From positions 461,195 through 525,194 of the forward strand of contig NZ_LT607415.1 of the NCBI RefSeq assembly GCF_900095225.1: a stretch of DNA of 64,000 nucleotides, in the 5' to 3' direction. This document shows, piece after piece, positions 19,545 to 27,996 of this stretch. The position numbers and the translations under genes are program-made. The DNA comes from Pseudomonas sp. UMAB-08 (lineage in GTDB: Bacteria > Pseudomonadota > Gammaproteobacteria > Pseudomonadales > Pseudomonadaceae). The stretch's first letter is position 1. Each line of letters starts with the position of its first letter. The notes under the pieces are model-generated. The model saw only the letters and a list, made by a program, of their open reading frames with translations. It ran no database searches and was not told where the DNA came from.

Positions 19545-20588
19545 CAAACTCGCCATATCGATGACGAAACGGTACTTCACGTCGCCCGCGACCACTCGGG
19601 TAAAGGCGTCGTTGATGTTGCGGATGTCGAGCATCTCGATGTCGCAGGTGATGCCATGCTCGGCGCAGAAGTCCAGGACTTCCTGGGTTTCCGCCATGCC
19701 GCCGATCATCGAGCCTGCCAGCACCCGACGTTTCGTGACCAGGTTGGCCGAATGCACTGGGGGTTCCACCGGCTCGACCAGCCCGACCAGAATATGCACA
19801 CCGTCGAAACGCAGGGTCTGCAGGTAGGGGTTGAGGTCGTGTTGCACCGGAATGGTGTCCAGCAGGAAGTCGAAATGGCCGGCTGCTGCTGCCATCTGTT
19901 TGGCGTCGGTTGAAACAATTACATGGTCGGCGCCCTGACGACGGCCTTCCTCAGCCTTGGCCTCGGAGCGGGTGAACAGGGTCACTTCGGCGCCCATGGC
20001 TTTGGCGAATTTGATGCCCATGTGACCCAGGCCGCCCATGCCGAGAATGCCGACCTTGTCGCCCGGTTTCACGTTGTAGTGCTTGAGTGGCGAGTACGTG
20101 GTGATCCCGGCGCACAGAATTGGCGCCGCGCTGGCCAGGTCCAGTTTCTCTGGAATGCGCACGACGAATCGCTCGCTGACCACGATGCTGTCGGAGTAAC
20201 CACCCATGGTGATGCTGCCGTCGACGCGGTCTTTCGATGCGTAAGTCTGAGTCGGCCCTTCCAGGCAATACTGCTCCAGGTCAGCCTTGCAGGCTTCGCA
20301 CTGGCGGCAGGAATCGACCATGCAACCGACCCCGACCTTATCGCCGACTTTGTAGCGGCTGACGTCTGCACCGACAGCGGTCACCTTGCCAACGATCTCG
20401 TGGCCTGGCATCAAGGGATAGACGGCGATCCCCCATTCGTTGCGCGCCTGGTGGATATCGGAGTGGCAGACGCCGCAGTAGAGAATCTCGATGGCCACGT
20501 CATCGGCCCGAGGGCTGCGGCGTTCGAAGTTCATGGGGGCGAGGGGGGCGGTGGCCGACTGGGCGGCGTAACCGATGGCTTTATACAT
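19536..20588 (-). CDS. zinc-dependent NAD(P) alcohol dehydrogenase, YahK-like
   Basis: A 350-residue medium-chain dehydrogenase resembling E. coli YahK and the cinnamyl-alcohol dehydrogenase branch. Catalytic zinc ligands are Cys41 in CGVCHSD and His63/Glu64 in GHEIVG. The structural zinc site Cys94, Cys97, Cys100 and Cys108 is intact, and the cofactor loop GILGMGGLGHMG is at about residues 183–194. These enzymes reduce aldehydes, usually with NADPH. The divergent AraC regulator 182 bases away is its likely controller. The stop codon abuts that of the IclR gene. Confidence 0.92.
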   Translation of the reverse strand: MYKAIGYAAQSATAPLAPMNFERRSPRADDVAIEILYCGVCHSDIHQARNEWGIAVYPLMPGHEIVGKVTAVGADVSRYKVGDKVGVGCMVDSCRQCEACKADLEQYCLEGPTQTYASKDRVDGSITMGGYSDSIVVSERFVVRIPEKLDLASAAPILCAGITTYSPLKHYNVKPGDKVGILGMGGLGHMGIKFAKAMGAEVTLFTRSEAKAEEGRRQGADHVIVSTDAKQMAAAAGHFDFLLDTIPVQHDLNPYLQTLRFDGVHILVGLVEPVEPPVHSANLVTKRRVLAGSMIGGMAETQEVLDFCAEHGITCDIEMLDIRNINDAFTRVVAGDVKYRFVIDMASLKA

Positions 20589-20660
20589 AGTGAACCTCGC
20601 AAAACAATGACTGGGTGATGCGAACCATTGTCCCCGTGCATGGCATGACCGGCCATGGTC

Positions 20661-20756
20661 ATTCCTCCGGCTATCTTGCCTATTCCTCCGGCATCAGCGC
20701 TGATTGGCTGTTTTGTTGGGCGGATCTGCGATGATGGCGCTGTCTATTCCTCTTGC
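20661..20756. promoter_or_regulatory. AraC-type direct repeats between the dehydrogenase and the AraC gene
   Basis: ATTCCTCCGGC occurs at 20661–20671 and again at 20682–20692, exactly 21 bases apart. A shorter copy ATTCCTC lies at 20746–20752, 64 bases further. Direct repeats two helical turns apart are the usual AraC-family operator layout. ATGACC/GGTCAT (20645–20662) is an extra inverted repeat overlapping the first copy. Confidence 0.55.
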
Positions 20757-20770
20757 GAAGCTGGATTCCC

Positions 20771-21670
20771 ATGTTGTTGACCCGCCACGTTGATGCCAAC
20801 GCAACACTGGTCTCGTTGATTCGGCCGCTCGCCACTCGTCCGGGATTTCTGCCGACGCTATTGCCTGAGGTGCAGATTGTCTCGGCCCGAAGCAATGTGG
20901 CGCGTTGCCCACAGATCTACGAGCCGAGCCTGATGATCATTGCCCAAGGCAGCAAACTGGCCTACCTGGGGCCGCGCACTCTGGAATATGGCGCTGGACG
21001 ATATCTGGTTCAGGCGTTGTCGATGCCCTTCGAGTGCGAAACCTTTGCCACGCCCGAAGTGCCGTTGCTCGGCGTCGCGATTGGCATTGACCGGAGCATG
21101 CTGGGGGAGTTGGTGCTGGCCATGGGGCTAATGCCGGGGCGTGACACTCAACCCCAGACCCTGGAGTCCATGAGCTCCGCCGAGCTTGACGCGGGCATGC
21201 GCGAAAGTGTCGAGCGCTTGTTGCGGTGCCTGCATGATCCGATGGAATGTCAGATCATGGGCCGCACGCGTTTGCGTGAGGTGCTGTATGCCGCGCTGCG
21301 TGGCCCTCAGGCCAGTGTGTTGCGGGCGTTGGTCGAGCAGCAAGGGCCGTTCGCCCGTGTTGCTGCATCGTTGAGCCATTTGCATACGCACTATGCCGAG
21401 CCGCTCAGCGTCGAGACCCTGGCTCGCTGCGCAAACATGAGTGCCTCGACCTTCCATGAACACTTCAAGCGCGGCACCCTATTGTCCCCGGTGCAGTACC
21501 TGAAGCGCCTACGGCTGCTCAAGGCGCAACGGATGTTGATCGCCGAAGGCATCGGCGTGGCGCAGGTTGCCCTGCGCGTGGGGTATCAAAGCACGTCGCA
21601 ATTCAGTCGGGAATATAAGCGCTACTTTGAACACAGCCCTGGAGACGAAGTGATTGGCGCGCATCCATGA
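20771..21670 (+). CDS. AraC-family regulator (AraC_N domain)
   Basis: A 299-residue regulator with an AraC_N-type cupin-like sensor domain at about residues 15–165 (YEPSLMIIAQGSK, ECETFATPEVPLLGV). Two C-terminal helix-turn-helix motifs lie at about 200–295 (MSASTFHEHFKRGTLLSPVQYL and RVGYQSTSQFSREYKRYF). This subfamily commonly controls a divergently transcribed aldehyde or alcohol oxidoreductase, which matches the neighbour here. ATG 20771 was chosen over TTG 20753; neither has a strong ribosome-binding site. A MITE-like repeat begins 47 bases after the stop. Confidence 0.88.
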   Translation: MLLTRHVDANATLVSLIRPLATRPGFLPTLLPEVQIVSARSNVARCPQIYEPSLMIIAQGSKLAYLGPRTLEYGAGRYLVQALSMPFECETFATPEVPLLGVAIGIDRSMLGELVLAMGLMPGRDTQPQTLESMSSAELDAGMRESVERLLRCLHDPMECQIMGRTRLREVLYAALRGPQASVLRALVEQQGPFARVAASLSHLHTHYAEPLSVETLARCANMSASTFHEHFKRGTLLSPVQYLKRLRLLKAQRMLIAEGIGVAQVALRVGYQSTSQFSREYKRYFEHSPGDEVIGAHP

Positions 21671-21716
21671 TGCTGATCGTTCAGGTGCGGACCGGAGGTT
21701 TTTCAGACTCAACAAA

Positions 21717-21879
21717 AAGGCTCCGAACAGGCTGTGTGAAAACGTAGCGAGCGAAGGCAAGACAAGGCAAAAACAGGCGAGGAAGCGGAGTCTACGTGTT
21801 GTAAATGAGCATTCCGAGCCTGTTTTTAACGCAGTATTGTCGAGCGCAGTAGTTTTCACACAGTCTGCAAAGGAGCCTT
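21717..21879. mobile_element. MITE-like non-autonomous element
   Basis: The ends AAGGCTCC-N7-CTGTGTGAAAAC and the reverse complement of GTTTTCACACAG-N8-GGAGCCTT form imperfect terminal inverted repeats of about 27 bases. Internal arms AAAAACAGGC (21769–21778) and GCCTGTTTTT (21818–21827) extend the symmetry, so the whole 163 bases can fold as a long hairpin. No transposase is encoded and no target-site duplication is evident. It has the structure of a miniature inverted-repeat element mobilised in trans; the parent insertion sequence cannot be named from here. Confidence 0.6.
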
Positions 21880-21897
21880 GATGTGTGATCGCCAGCC

Positions 21898-23562
21898 TTA
21901 CATGTTCGGGTAAGTCGGACCACCACTGCCTTCAGGCGCTACCCAGGTGATGTTCTGGGAAGGGTCCTTGATGTCGCAGGTTTTGCAATGCACGCAGTTC
22001 TGCGCGTTGATCTGGAAGCGTTTTTCGCCGTCTTCCTTGGTGATCACTTCATACACGCCGGCAGGGCAGTAGCGCTGGGCCGGTTCGTCGTACAGCGGCA
22101 AGTTGGTGCCAATCGGGATGCTCGGATCGGCCAGCTTCAGGTGGCAGGGTTGTTCCTCTTCATGGTTGGTGTTGGAGAGAAATACCGAGCTGAGCTTGTC
22201 GAAGCTGAGCTTGCCATCGGGGCGTGGGTAATCGATCTTTTTCGAGTCGGCCGCGAGCTTCATGCACGCATAATCCGGCTTGGTGTCGTGCAGGGTGAAC
22301 GGGATCTTGCCGCCAAAGAAGTTCTGATCGATGAAGTTGAATGCACCGCCGAGGATCGGACCGAACTTGTGCAGCGCCGGGCCGAAGTTACGGCTGGCGA
22401 ACAGTTCGTCATAGAGCCAGCTGGCTTTGAAGGCCTCAACGTAAGTGTTCAGTTCGTCGCCGCCTTCCTTACCGGCGAAGAGGGCATCAGCCACCGAATC
22501 AGCCGCGAGCATGCCGGATTTCATGGCGGTATGGCTGCCCTTGATCTTGGCGAAGTTCAAGGTGCCGAGGTCGCAGCCGATCAGCGCGCCGCCCGGGAAG
22601 ACCATTTTCGGCAGCGAATTCAGGCCGCCCTTGCAGATGGCGCGTGCGCCGTAGCTGATGCGCTTGCCGCCTTCCAGGTACTGCTTGATTACCGGGTGGT
22701 GCTTGAGGCGCTGGAATTCATCGAACGGTGACAGGAACGCATTGGAGTAGGACAGATCGACGATCAGGCCGACCACCACCTGATTGTTTTCCAGGTGATA
22801 AAGGAACGAACCGCCAGTGTTCTCGGTGCCCATTACGTCCAATGGCCAGCCAGCGGTGTGTACCACCAGACCTTGCTCGTGTTTGGCCGGGTCGACTTCC
22901 CAGATTTCTTTGAGGCCGATACCGTAATGCTGCGCATCGGCGTCGGTATCGAGGTTGAAGCGCTTGAGCAGTTGTTTACCGATATGCCCACGGCAACCTT
23001 CGGCGAACAGCGTGTACTTGCCGCGCAGTTCCATGCCGGGGGTGAAGTAACCCTCTTTAGGATGGCCTTCACGGTCAACGCCCAGGTCGCCGGTAATGAT
23101 CCCGCGGACCACACCGTTCTCGTCGAACAATGCTTCCTGGGCGGCGAAGCCCGGGTAGATTTCGACACCCAGGTTTTCAGCCTGCTGAGCCAGCCAGCGG
23201 CACAGATTGCCCAGGGAAATGATGTAGTTACCTTCGTTGTGCATGGTTTTAGGCACAAAGAGGTTGGGTACTTTAGTTGCGCTGTCGGCACTTTTGAGTA
23301 CGAAGATATCGTCGCGCTTGACCGGGGTGTTCAGCGGCGCGCCGAGTTCTTTCCAGTTCGGAAACAATTCGTTCAGGGCGCGAGGTTCGAACACGGCACC
23401 GGATAAAATGTGCGCACCCACTTCAGAGCCTTTTTCCACCACGCAGACGCTGATTTCCTTTCCGGCTTCGGCGGCCTTCTGTTTCAGTCGGCAAGCGGCG
23501 GAAAGACCCGCGGGGCCTGCGCCGACGATGACGACGTCGAATTCCATGTATTCGCGTTCCAC
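21898..23562 (-). CDS. electron transfer flavoprotein-ubiquinone oxidoreductase
   Basis: A 554-residue membrane-associated flavo-iron-sulfur protein that passes electrons from reduced ETF to ubiquinone. The FAD motif VVIVGAGPAGLSAACRL is at residues 9–25. The C-terminal ferredoxin-like cluster segment CVHCKTCDIKDPSQNITW holds three of the four cluster cysteines. GTG 23562 is preferred over ATG 23547 because TAGGAGA lies six bases before the GTG and nothing suitable precedes the ATG. It is divergent from etfBA, its electron donor, across a 402-base region with a PsrA-like site. Confidence 0.95.
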   Translation of the reverse strand: MEREYMEFDVVIVGAGPAGLSAACRLKQKAAEAGKEISVCVVEKGSEVGAHILSGAVFEPRALNELFPNWKELGAPLNTPVKRDDIFVLKSADSATKVPNLFVPKTMHNEGNYIISLGNLCRWLAQQAENLGVEIYPGFAAQEALFDENGVVRGIITGDLGVDREGHPKEGYFTPGMELRGKYTLFAEGCRGHIGKQLLKRFNLDTDADAQHYGIGLKEIWEVDPAKHEQGLVVHTAGWPLDVMGTENTGGSFLYHLENNQVVVGLIVDLSYSNAFLSPFDEFQRLKHHPVIKQYLEGGKRISYGARAICKGGLNSLPKMVFPGGALIGCDLGTLNFAKIKGSHTAMKSGMLAADSVADALFAGKEGGDELNTYVEAFKASWLYDELFASRNFGPALHKFGPILGGAFNFIDQNFFGGKIPFTLHDTKPDYACMKLAADSKKIDYPRPDGKLSFDKLSSVFLSNTNHEEEQPCHLKLADPSIPIGTNLPLYDEPAQRYCPAGVYEVITKEDGEKRFQINAQNCVHCKTCDIKDPSQNITWVAPEGSGGPTYPNM

Positions 23563-23964
23563 AGGCTATCTCCTACTCAGGGCTCAACAGTTTTTTTTAT
23601 ATGAAGCAACTAGCGCGGGTCGCGAGTAACATTGGCTGACCTGCGCGCCGCAAAGGCACGCATTATATCTGGACCATCGCTCAGGTCCAATACAAACGTT
23701 TGTTTGAATTTGCTGGAAGCCAGATAAATCAAAGACGCGCTGCTCATATCTGACCATTTTGGCGTATTGACCAGAAAAGACGTTCCGGTCAAGATACGGG
23801 CGGTTTTGCGCTCGCCGTAGGCTGACCGCTGGTTTCAAGGGCACCTCTAAAAAGCGTTGTGAACGCAGTACAGTTGTTTTTAGAGGTGTCCTTTTTGCCG
23901 ACGTGTATCAATCGCCAGGTCCGCCCGGGCGATTTTCTTTTCACCGGAGAGTAACGAGGAATCC
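23563..23964. promoter_or_regulatory. divergent control region between ETF-QO and etfBA
   Basis: No gene is seen in these 402 bases. CAAAC-GTTT-GTTTG at 23693–23706 fits the published PsrA box (G/C)AAAC-N2-4-GTTT(G/C). GGACC/GGTCC form an inverted repeat at 23671–23687. Near etfB, GCACCTCTAAAAA (23841–23853) and TTTTTAGAGGTGT (23877–23889) make a long stem enclosing a second hairpin GCGTT/AACGC, followed by CCTTTTTG, which looks like a leader terminator or attenuator. Confidence 0.55.
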
Positions 23965-24714
23965 ATGAAGGTTCTTGTAGCTGTCAAACGAGTGGTCGAC
24001 TACAACGTCAAGGTTCGCGTCAAAGCGGACAACTCCGGCGTCGATCTCGCTAACGTCAAAATGTCGATGAACCCCTTCTGCGAAATCGCTGTGGAAGAAG
24101 CCGTCCGCCTGAAAGAAAAAGGCGTTGCGACCGAGATCGTCGTCGTTTCCATTGGTCCGACCACCGCTCAGGAGCAACTGCGTACCGCATTGGCTCTGGG
24201 TGCTGATCGCGCCATCCTCGTTGAGTGTGCCGACGAGCTGAATTCCCTGGCGGTGGCCAAGCTGCTCAAGGCGGTGGTCGACAAAGAACAACCGCAGTTG
24301 GTGATCCTGGGTAAACAGGCCATCGACAGCGACAACAACCAGACTGGCCAGATGCTGGCTGCACTGAGCGGCTACGCCCAGGGCACCTTCGCCTCTAAAG
24401 TCGAAGTGTCTGGCGACAAAGTCAGCGTCACGCGTGAAGTCGACGCCGGCCTGCAGACTGTGTCCCTGAGCCTGCCAGCGATCGTGACCACAGACCTGCG
24501 TCTGAACGAGCCACGCTACGCCTCCTTGCCAAACATCATGAAAGCCAAGAAGAAGCCTCTTGAAGTGCTGACTCCGGACGCTTTGGGCGTTTCTACCGCC
24601 TCCACGACCAAAACCCTGAAAGTTGAAGCGCCGGCTACTCGCAGCGCAGGCATCAAGGTCAAGTCGGTGGCTGAACTGGTCGAGAAACTGAAAAACGAAG
24701 CGAAGGTAATCTAA
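23965..24714 (+). CDS. etfB: electron transfer flavoprotein beta subunit
   Basis: A 249-residue subunit that binds AMP and, with EtfA, forms the soluble ETF heterodimer accepting electrons from acyl-CoA and other dehydrogenases. The N-terminus [16 protein letters not shown], the AMP-region [24 protein letters not shown] and the [15 protein letters not shown] stretch are diagnostic. A GGAGAG/GAGGAA ribosome-binding region precedes ATG 23965. The etfA start codon follows the stop codon directly. Confidence 0.97.
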   Translation: MKVLVAVKRVVDYNVKVRVKADNSGVDLANVKMSMNPFCEIAVEEAVRLKEKGVATEIVVVSIGPTTAQEQLRTALALGADRAILVECADELNSLAVAKLLKAVVDKEQPQLVILGKQAIDSDNNQTGQMLAALSGYAQGTFASKVEVSGDKVSVTREVDAGLQTVSLSLPAIVTTDLRLNEPRYASLPNIMKAKKKPLEVLTPDALGVSTASTTKTLKVEAPATRSAGIKVKSVAELVEKLKNEAKVI

Positions 24715-25644
24715 ATGACTATCTTGGTTATTGCTGAACATGAAAATGGTGTCGTTGCCCCGGCAACCCTGAACACCGTGGCTGCCGCTGTAAAAATCGG
24801 TGGTGATATTCACGTACTGGTGGCCGGTGCCAACGTTGGCGCTATCGCTGAAGCTGCCGCGAAAATCGCCGGTGTTTCGAAGGTGTTGGTTGCTGATAAT
24901 GCGGCTTACGCCCATCAGTTGCCGGAAAACGTCGCACCGCTGGTTGCCGAGCTGGGCAAGGCTTACAGCCACATCCTGGCTGCTGCTACGTCCAACGGTA
25001 AAAACATCCTGCCGCGTGTTGCTGCGCAACTGGACGTTGACCAGATCTCCGAGATCATAGCCGTTGAAAGCGCTGACACCTTCAAGCGTCCGATCTATGC
25101 CGGTAACGCCATTGCGACAGTGCAGTCTTCGGCTGCTGTCAAAGTGATCACCGTGCGTGCTACGGGTTTTGATCCGGTTGCTGCTGAAGGCGGTTCCGCT
25201 GCAGTTGAAGCAGTTTCGGCTGCTCACGATGCTGGCAAGTCCACCTTCGTTAGCGAAGAACTGGCCAAGTCCGATCGTCCAGAACTGACCGCTGCCAAAA
25301 TCGTCGTTTCCGGCGGTCGTGGCATGCAGAATGGCGAGAACTTCAAGCACCTGTACGCCTTGGCCGACAAGCTGGGCGCTGCGGTGGGTGCTTCGCGCGC
25401 CGCAGTCGACGCAGGTTTCGTACCGAACGACATGCAGGTCGGTCAGACCGGCAAAATCGTTGCGCCACAGCTGTACATTGCGGTCGGTATTTCCGGCGCG
25501 ATCCAGCATTTGGCCGGTATGAAAGACTCCAAAGTGATCGTTGCGATCAACAAGGACGAAGAAGCGCCGATCTTCCAGGTGGCTGATTACGGCCTGGTTG
25601 CTGATTTGTTCGAAGCCATACCTGAGTTTGAGAAGCTGGTTTAA
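24715..25644 (+). CDS. etfA: electron transfer flavoprotein alpha subunit
   Basis: A 309-residue subunit carrying the FAD. The C-terminal FAD domain is clear from [11 protein letters not shown] near residue 200, [20 protein letters not shown] near 225–245 and [19 protein letters not shown] near 258–276. ATG 24715 is immediately adjacent to the etfB TAA, so translation is coupled; GAAGCGAAGG at the end of etfB supplies the ribosome-binding site. Electrons go from this ETF to the oxidoreductase encoded divergently upstream. Confidence 0.97.
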   Translation: MTILVIAEHENGVVAPATLNTVAAAVKIGGDIHVLVAGANVGAIAEAAAKIAGVSKVLVADNAAYAHQLPENVAPLVAELGKAYSHILAAATSNGKNILPRVAAQLDVDQISEIIAVESADTFKRPIYAGNAIATVQSSAAVKVITVRATGFDPVAAEGGSAAVEAVSAAHDAGKSTFVSEELAKSDRPELTAAKIVVSGGRGMQNGENFKHLYALADKLGAAVGASRAAVDAGFVPNDMQVGQTGKIVAPQLYIAVGISGAIQHLAGMKDSKVIVAINKDEEAPIFQVADYGLVADLFEAIPEFEKLV

Positions 25645-25668
25645 TCCAGGCTCTTCACTTATAAAGAG

Positions 25669-25746
25669 AACCCGTTCATTTCGGGCTATGTGAAATTGCG
25701 CTACGCCGCAGATTCCCATGGCCTTCGATGAGCGGGTTTTTTATTG
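25669..25746 (+). terminator. terminator-like inverted repeat after etfA
   Basis: AACCCGTTCAT pairs with ATGAGCGGGTT (one G-T wobble) across an unusually long 48-base loop, followed by TTTTTATT. It may be a terminator whose loop holds additional sequence. Confidence 0.5.
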
Positions 25747-25767
25747 GATTCGATTAAGGATTGACCT

Positions 25768-26592
25768 ATGAGCAGGCCTCGGCTGCTATTGCCATCGCTT
25801 CTTTTAGGCGTGTTCATGCTGCCATCACTGAGTTTCGCCGCCGGCAAATGTGAGCGTCTGATCGTGACAGGCAGCCCCGATGCGCCGCCTTATCTATGGC
25901 GTGACCCCCAGGATCCGAAGCACCTGATGGGCGCCAATGCCGACCTGCTCAAGCAAGCTGCGCAGGAATTGGGCCTGAAAGTAGAGTTGCTGTATGCAGG
26001 TAAGCGCAGTCAGGCGCTGGAAGAAGTGCGCAGTGGGCGCATGGACCTGTTGGCCGACGCACCGTTGAAGTCGTCGGAGCTTGAATCGCTCGATTACATT
26101 CATCCTTCGATCACCCAGAACGAAATCGTTGTCTGGACTCGACATGATCATGCGCAGCCGTTCAATGTGCTCGCCGACCTGCGCGATCACCCGGGCGCGG
26201 TATCGAACAAAATTCGCCTCACGCAACCCTTTGAGGCGCTAGTCAGTGAGCATCTGAAACTGGAGCGCACCGAGAGTCTGACCCAGGCGTTTCAAAAATT
26301 GATCCTGGGGCAGGTTGAATATGTACTGGCGGGGCGTTACGCCGGGCTGGCGATGGTCCAGGCGTTGGGGGTGTCGGCGGACCTGATTGCGCAGCCTTTG
26401 CCACTGGATAAACCGGGGCTGTACCTGGCGTTGTCATTCAATTCAGCCTGCAATGATCCTTGGTTGCGCGGACAGCTGGCTAAAAAGATGACAGAATCGG
26501 CCGCCTCCGGCCTGTCAGGCGAGGCGGTGAAGCGCAATCTGGAACTCTGGAAAGCGCAGTTGCTGCTGCCGGCCAGCGCCCCAAACAAGTAG
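25768..26592 (+). CDS. periplasmic solute-binding protein (SBP_bac_3-like)
   Basis: A 274-residue protein with a cleavable signal peptide (hydrophobic segment 7–24, SFAAG cleavage region). The mature part resembles amino-acid-binding proteins of ABC systems: GSPDAPPYLWR, the ANADLLKQAAQELGLKVELL lobe start and the GRMDLLAD segment. No permease or ATPase genes are adjacent, so it may be an orphan binding protein or belong to a sensory system. It precedes a DUF4398 lipoprotein gene by only ten bases and is likely co-transcribed with it. The ligand is unknown. Confidence 0.8.
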   Translation: MSRPRLLLPSLLLGVFMLPSLSFAAGKCERLIVTGSPDAPPYLWRDPQDPKHLMGANADLLKQAAQELGLKVELLYAGKRSQALEEVRSGRMDLLADAPLKSSELESLDYIHPSITQNEIVVWTRHDHAQPFNVLADLRDHPGAVSNKIRLTQPFEALVSEHLKLERTESLTQAFQKLILGQVEYVLAGRYAGLAMVQALGVSADLIAQPLPLDKPGLYLALSFNSACNDPWLRGQLAKKMTESAASGLSGEAVKRNLELWKAQLLLPASAPNK

Positions 26593-26602
26593 GAATGTTT
26601 TC

Positions 26603-26956
26603 GTGAGTATTCGAGCTTTATTCGCCGCCACAGCCTTTGCTGCTCTGGTCGGCTGTGCCAACGATCCGGCACCGATCGAACAGTTACGACTGACCGAGCA
26701 AGCAGTGGAGCAAGCCAAAGCGGTGGGTGCCACCGAAGAAATACCAGAGCTGACACTGGCCCAATCAAAACTGATTCAGGCTCGCGCCGACATGGCCGAC
26801 CAGTCATTCAAAGAGGCGCGCATGCAGGCCGAGCAGTCGGAACTCGATGCGCGGCTCGCCGAAGCGCGCGTCCTGACCCAGAAGAGTCAGGAGCAAATAA
26901 CGCAGATGAACACTCGCCTCAATCGTTTGCGTAAGCAAGTGGGAGGCGTTCAGTGA
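26603..26956 (+). CDS. DUF4398 lipoprotein
   Basis: A 117-residue small lipoprotein with lipobox LVGC at residues 15–18. The mature part is predicted almost entirely helical and charged (about 25–110), with alternating Ala, Glu and Gln typical of DUF4398 coiled-coil proteins. The GTG start at 26603 is supported by AGGA nine bases upstream. The stop TGA overlaps the GTG start of the next gene by four bases, so the two are translationally coupled. Function is not known; an envelope-structural or peptidoglycan-linked role fits the partner. Confidence 0.85.
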   Translation: MSIRALFAATAFAALVGCANDPAPIEQLRLTEQAVEQAKAVGATEEIPELTLAQSKLIQARADMADQSFKEARMQAEQSELDARLAEARVLTQKSQEQITQMNTRLNRLRKQVGGVQ

Positions 26957-27780
26957 GTCGCTCAGTGAGTCGTATCCCTCGTATCATCGGCGTAGCCATG
27001 CTGCTGGGTTCGGCAGGCCTTTACGGTTGTGCAGGGCATCAGGACAGCGAGCGTGCAGTGCAGCAAGCCAGTGTCGACTTCCAGAAAGTCAGGGAAGATA
27101 CCAACGTTCTGCGCGGCGCCCCCAAGGATGTTATCCGTGCCGGCGAATTGTTAGGGCGTGCCGAGCGTTTGTCCGGCTATTGGGGCAGTGGCGCAGACGT
27201 CAGCCATTACGCTTACCTTAGCCGCCGCTACAGCGAAATTGCTCGCGAACACACGAACCTGATGCTCAATCAGGAACAGTTGGCCAAGTCGGAGCTAGAC
27301 CGTCAACGCCTGCAACTTGCGTTGCGTGAAGCCAAATTATCCAGTGTGCAGCAGCAAGGCAAATGGCTGGAGGAGCAGATGGTTGCCTTGGCCACCATCC
27401 AGACCGATCGCGGTCTGGTCATGACCTTGGGCGACGTTCTATTTGATACGGGAAACGCAGAGCTAAAAAGTTCGGCCAATCGCACGGTGCTCAAGTTGGT
27501 GCAATTTCTCCAGCTTAATCCCAAGCGTGTCGTGCGGATCGAGGGCTATACCGACAGCACGGGCGGCAAGCAGGAAAACCTTCAGCTTTCCAGGGATCGG
27601 GCGCAGTCGGTGGCTGATTTGCTGATGGATCTGGGCATTGACGAGAAGCGTCTTCAGGTCGAAGGCTATGGGGATGAGTTCCCTGTCGACGCGAACGCTT
27701 CGGAGCGCGGAAGGGCGCAGAATCGTCGGGTTGAAATCGTATTCTCCGACGACAAAGGCCATTTGGGGGCGGCGCGCTAA
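26953..27780 (+). CDS. OmpA-family lipoprotein with DUF4398-like N-terminal region
   Basis: A 275-residue outer-membrane-type lipoprotein with lipobox LYGC at about residues 23–26. A helical DUF4398-like region follows at about 30–135. The C-terminal OmpA/Pal peptidoglycan-binding domain at about 155–270 has GDVLFDTGNAEL, RIEGYTDSTG and SRDRAQSVADLL. It would tether outer membrane to peptidoglycan. The GTG start at 26953 overlaps the previous stop. A terminator follows at 27792. Confidence 0.9.
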   Translation: MSRSVSRIPRIIGVAMLLGSAGLYGCAGHQDSERAVQQASVDFQKVREDTNVLRGAPKDVIRAGELLGRAERLSGYWGSGADVSHYAYLSRRYSEIAREHTNLMLNQEQLAKSELDRQRLQLALREAKLSSVQQQGKWLEEQMVALATIQTDRGLVMTLGDVLFDTGNAELKSSANRTVLKLVQFLQLNPKRVVRIEGYTDSTGGKQENLQLSRDRAQSVADLLMDLGIDEKRLQVEGYGDEFPVDANASERGRAQNRRVEIVFSDDKGHLGAAR

Positions 27781-27791
27781 GCGTTCTCGTT

Positions 27792-27827
27792 AAAAAACCC
27801 GGTAACCGCAAGGTGCCGGGTTTTTTT
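27792..27827 (+). terminator. Rho-independent terminator after the OmpA-like gene
   Basis: AAAAAACCCGG pairs with CCGGGTTTTTT, with an inner ACC/GGT extension around GCAA, and ends in a run of seven T. Confidence 0.92.
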
Positions 27828-27906
27828 GAGTAAAAATTGGGATGGATAGCGGGTTTTTCGATGGAATTGTTCTATCACTACCCAGGAGGGCTATCATTTC
27901 TTGAAA

Positions 27907-27939
27907 CTGTCCCCGTACACTTCCTGACTGTTACGGTAG
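27907..27939 (+). promoter_or_regulatory. direct repeats upstream of the MocR-type regulator gene
   Basis: CTGTCCCCGTAC (27907–27918) and CTGTTACGGTAG (27928–27939) agree at eight of twelve positions and are 21 bases apart. MocR/PdxR regulators typically bind such direct repeats two turns apart. They lie 58–90 bases before the start codon. Confidence 0.4.
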
Positions 27940-27996
27940 TCACCCGTCTTGAACACTTTATAAAAATAAGTTGTCAGCAGCATCGAGGGCCGCGTC

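Noticed and set aside
23941..25719. 592-codon open frame on the minus strand
   Set aside because: Antisense shadow of etfBA.
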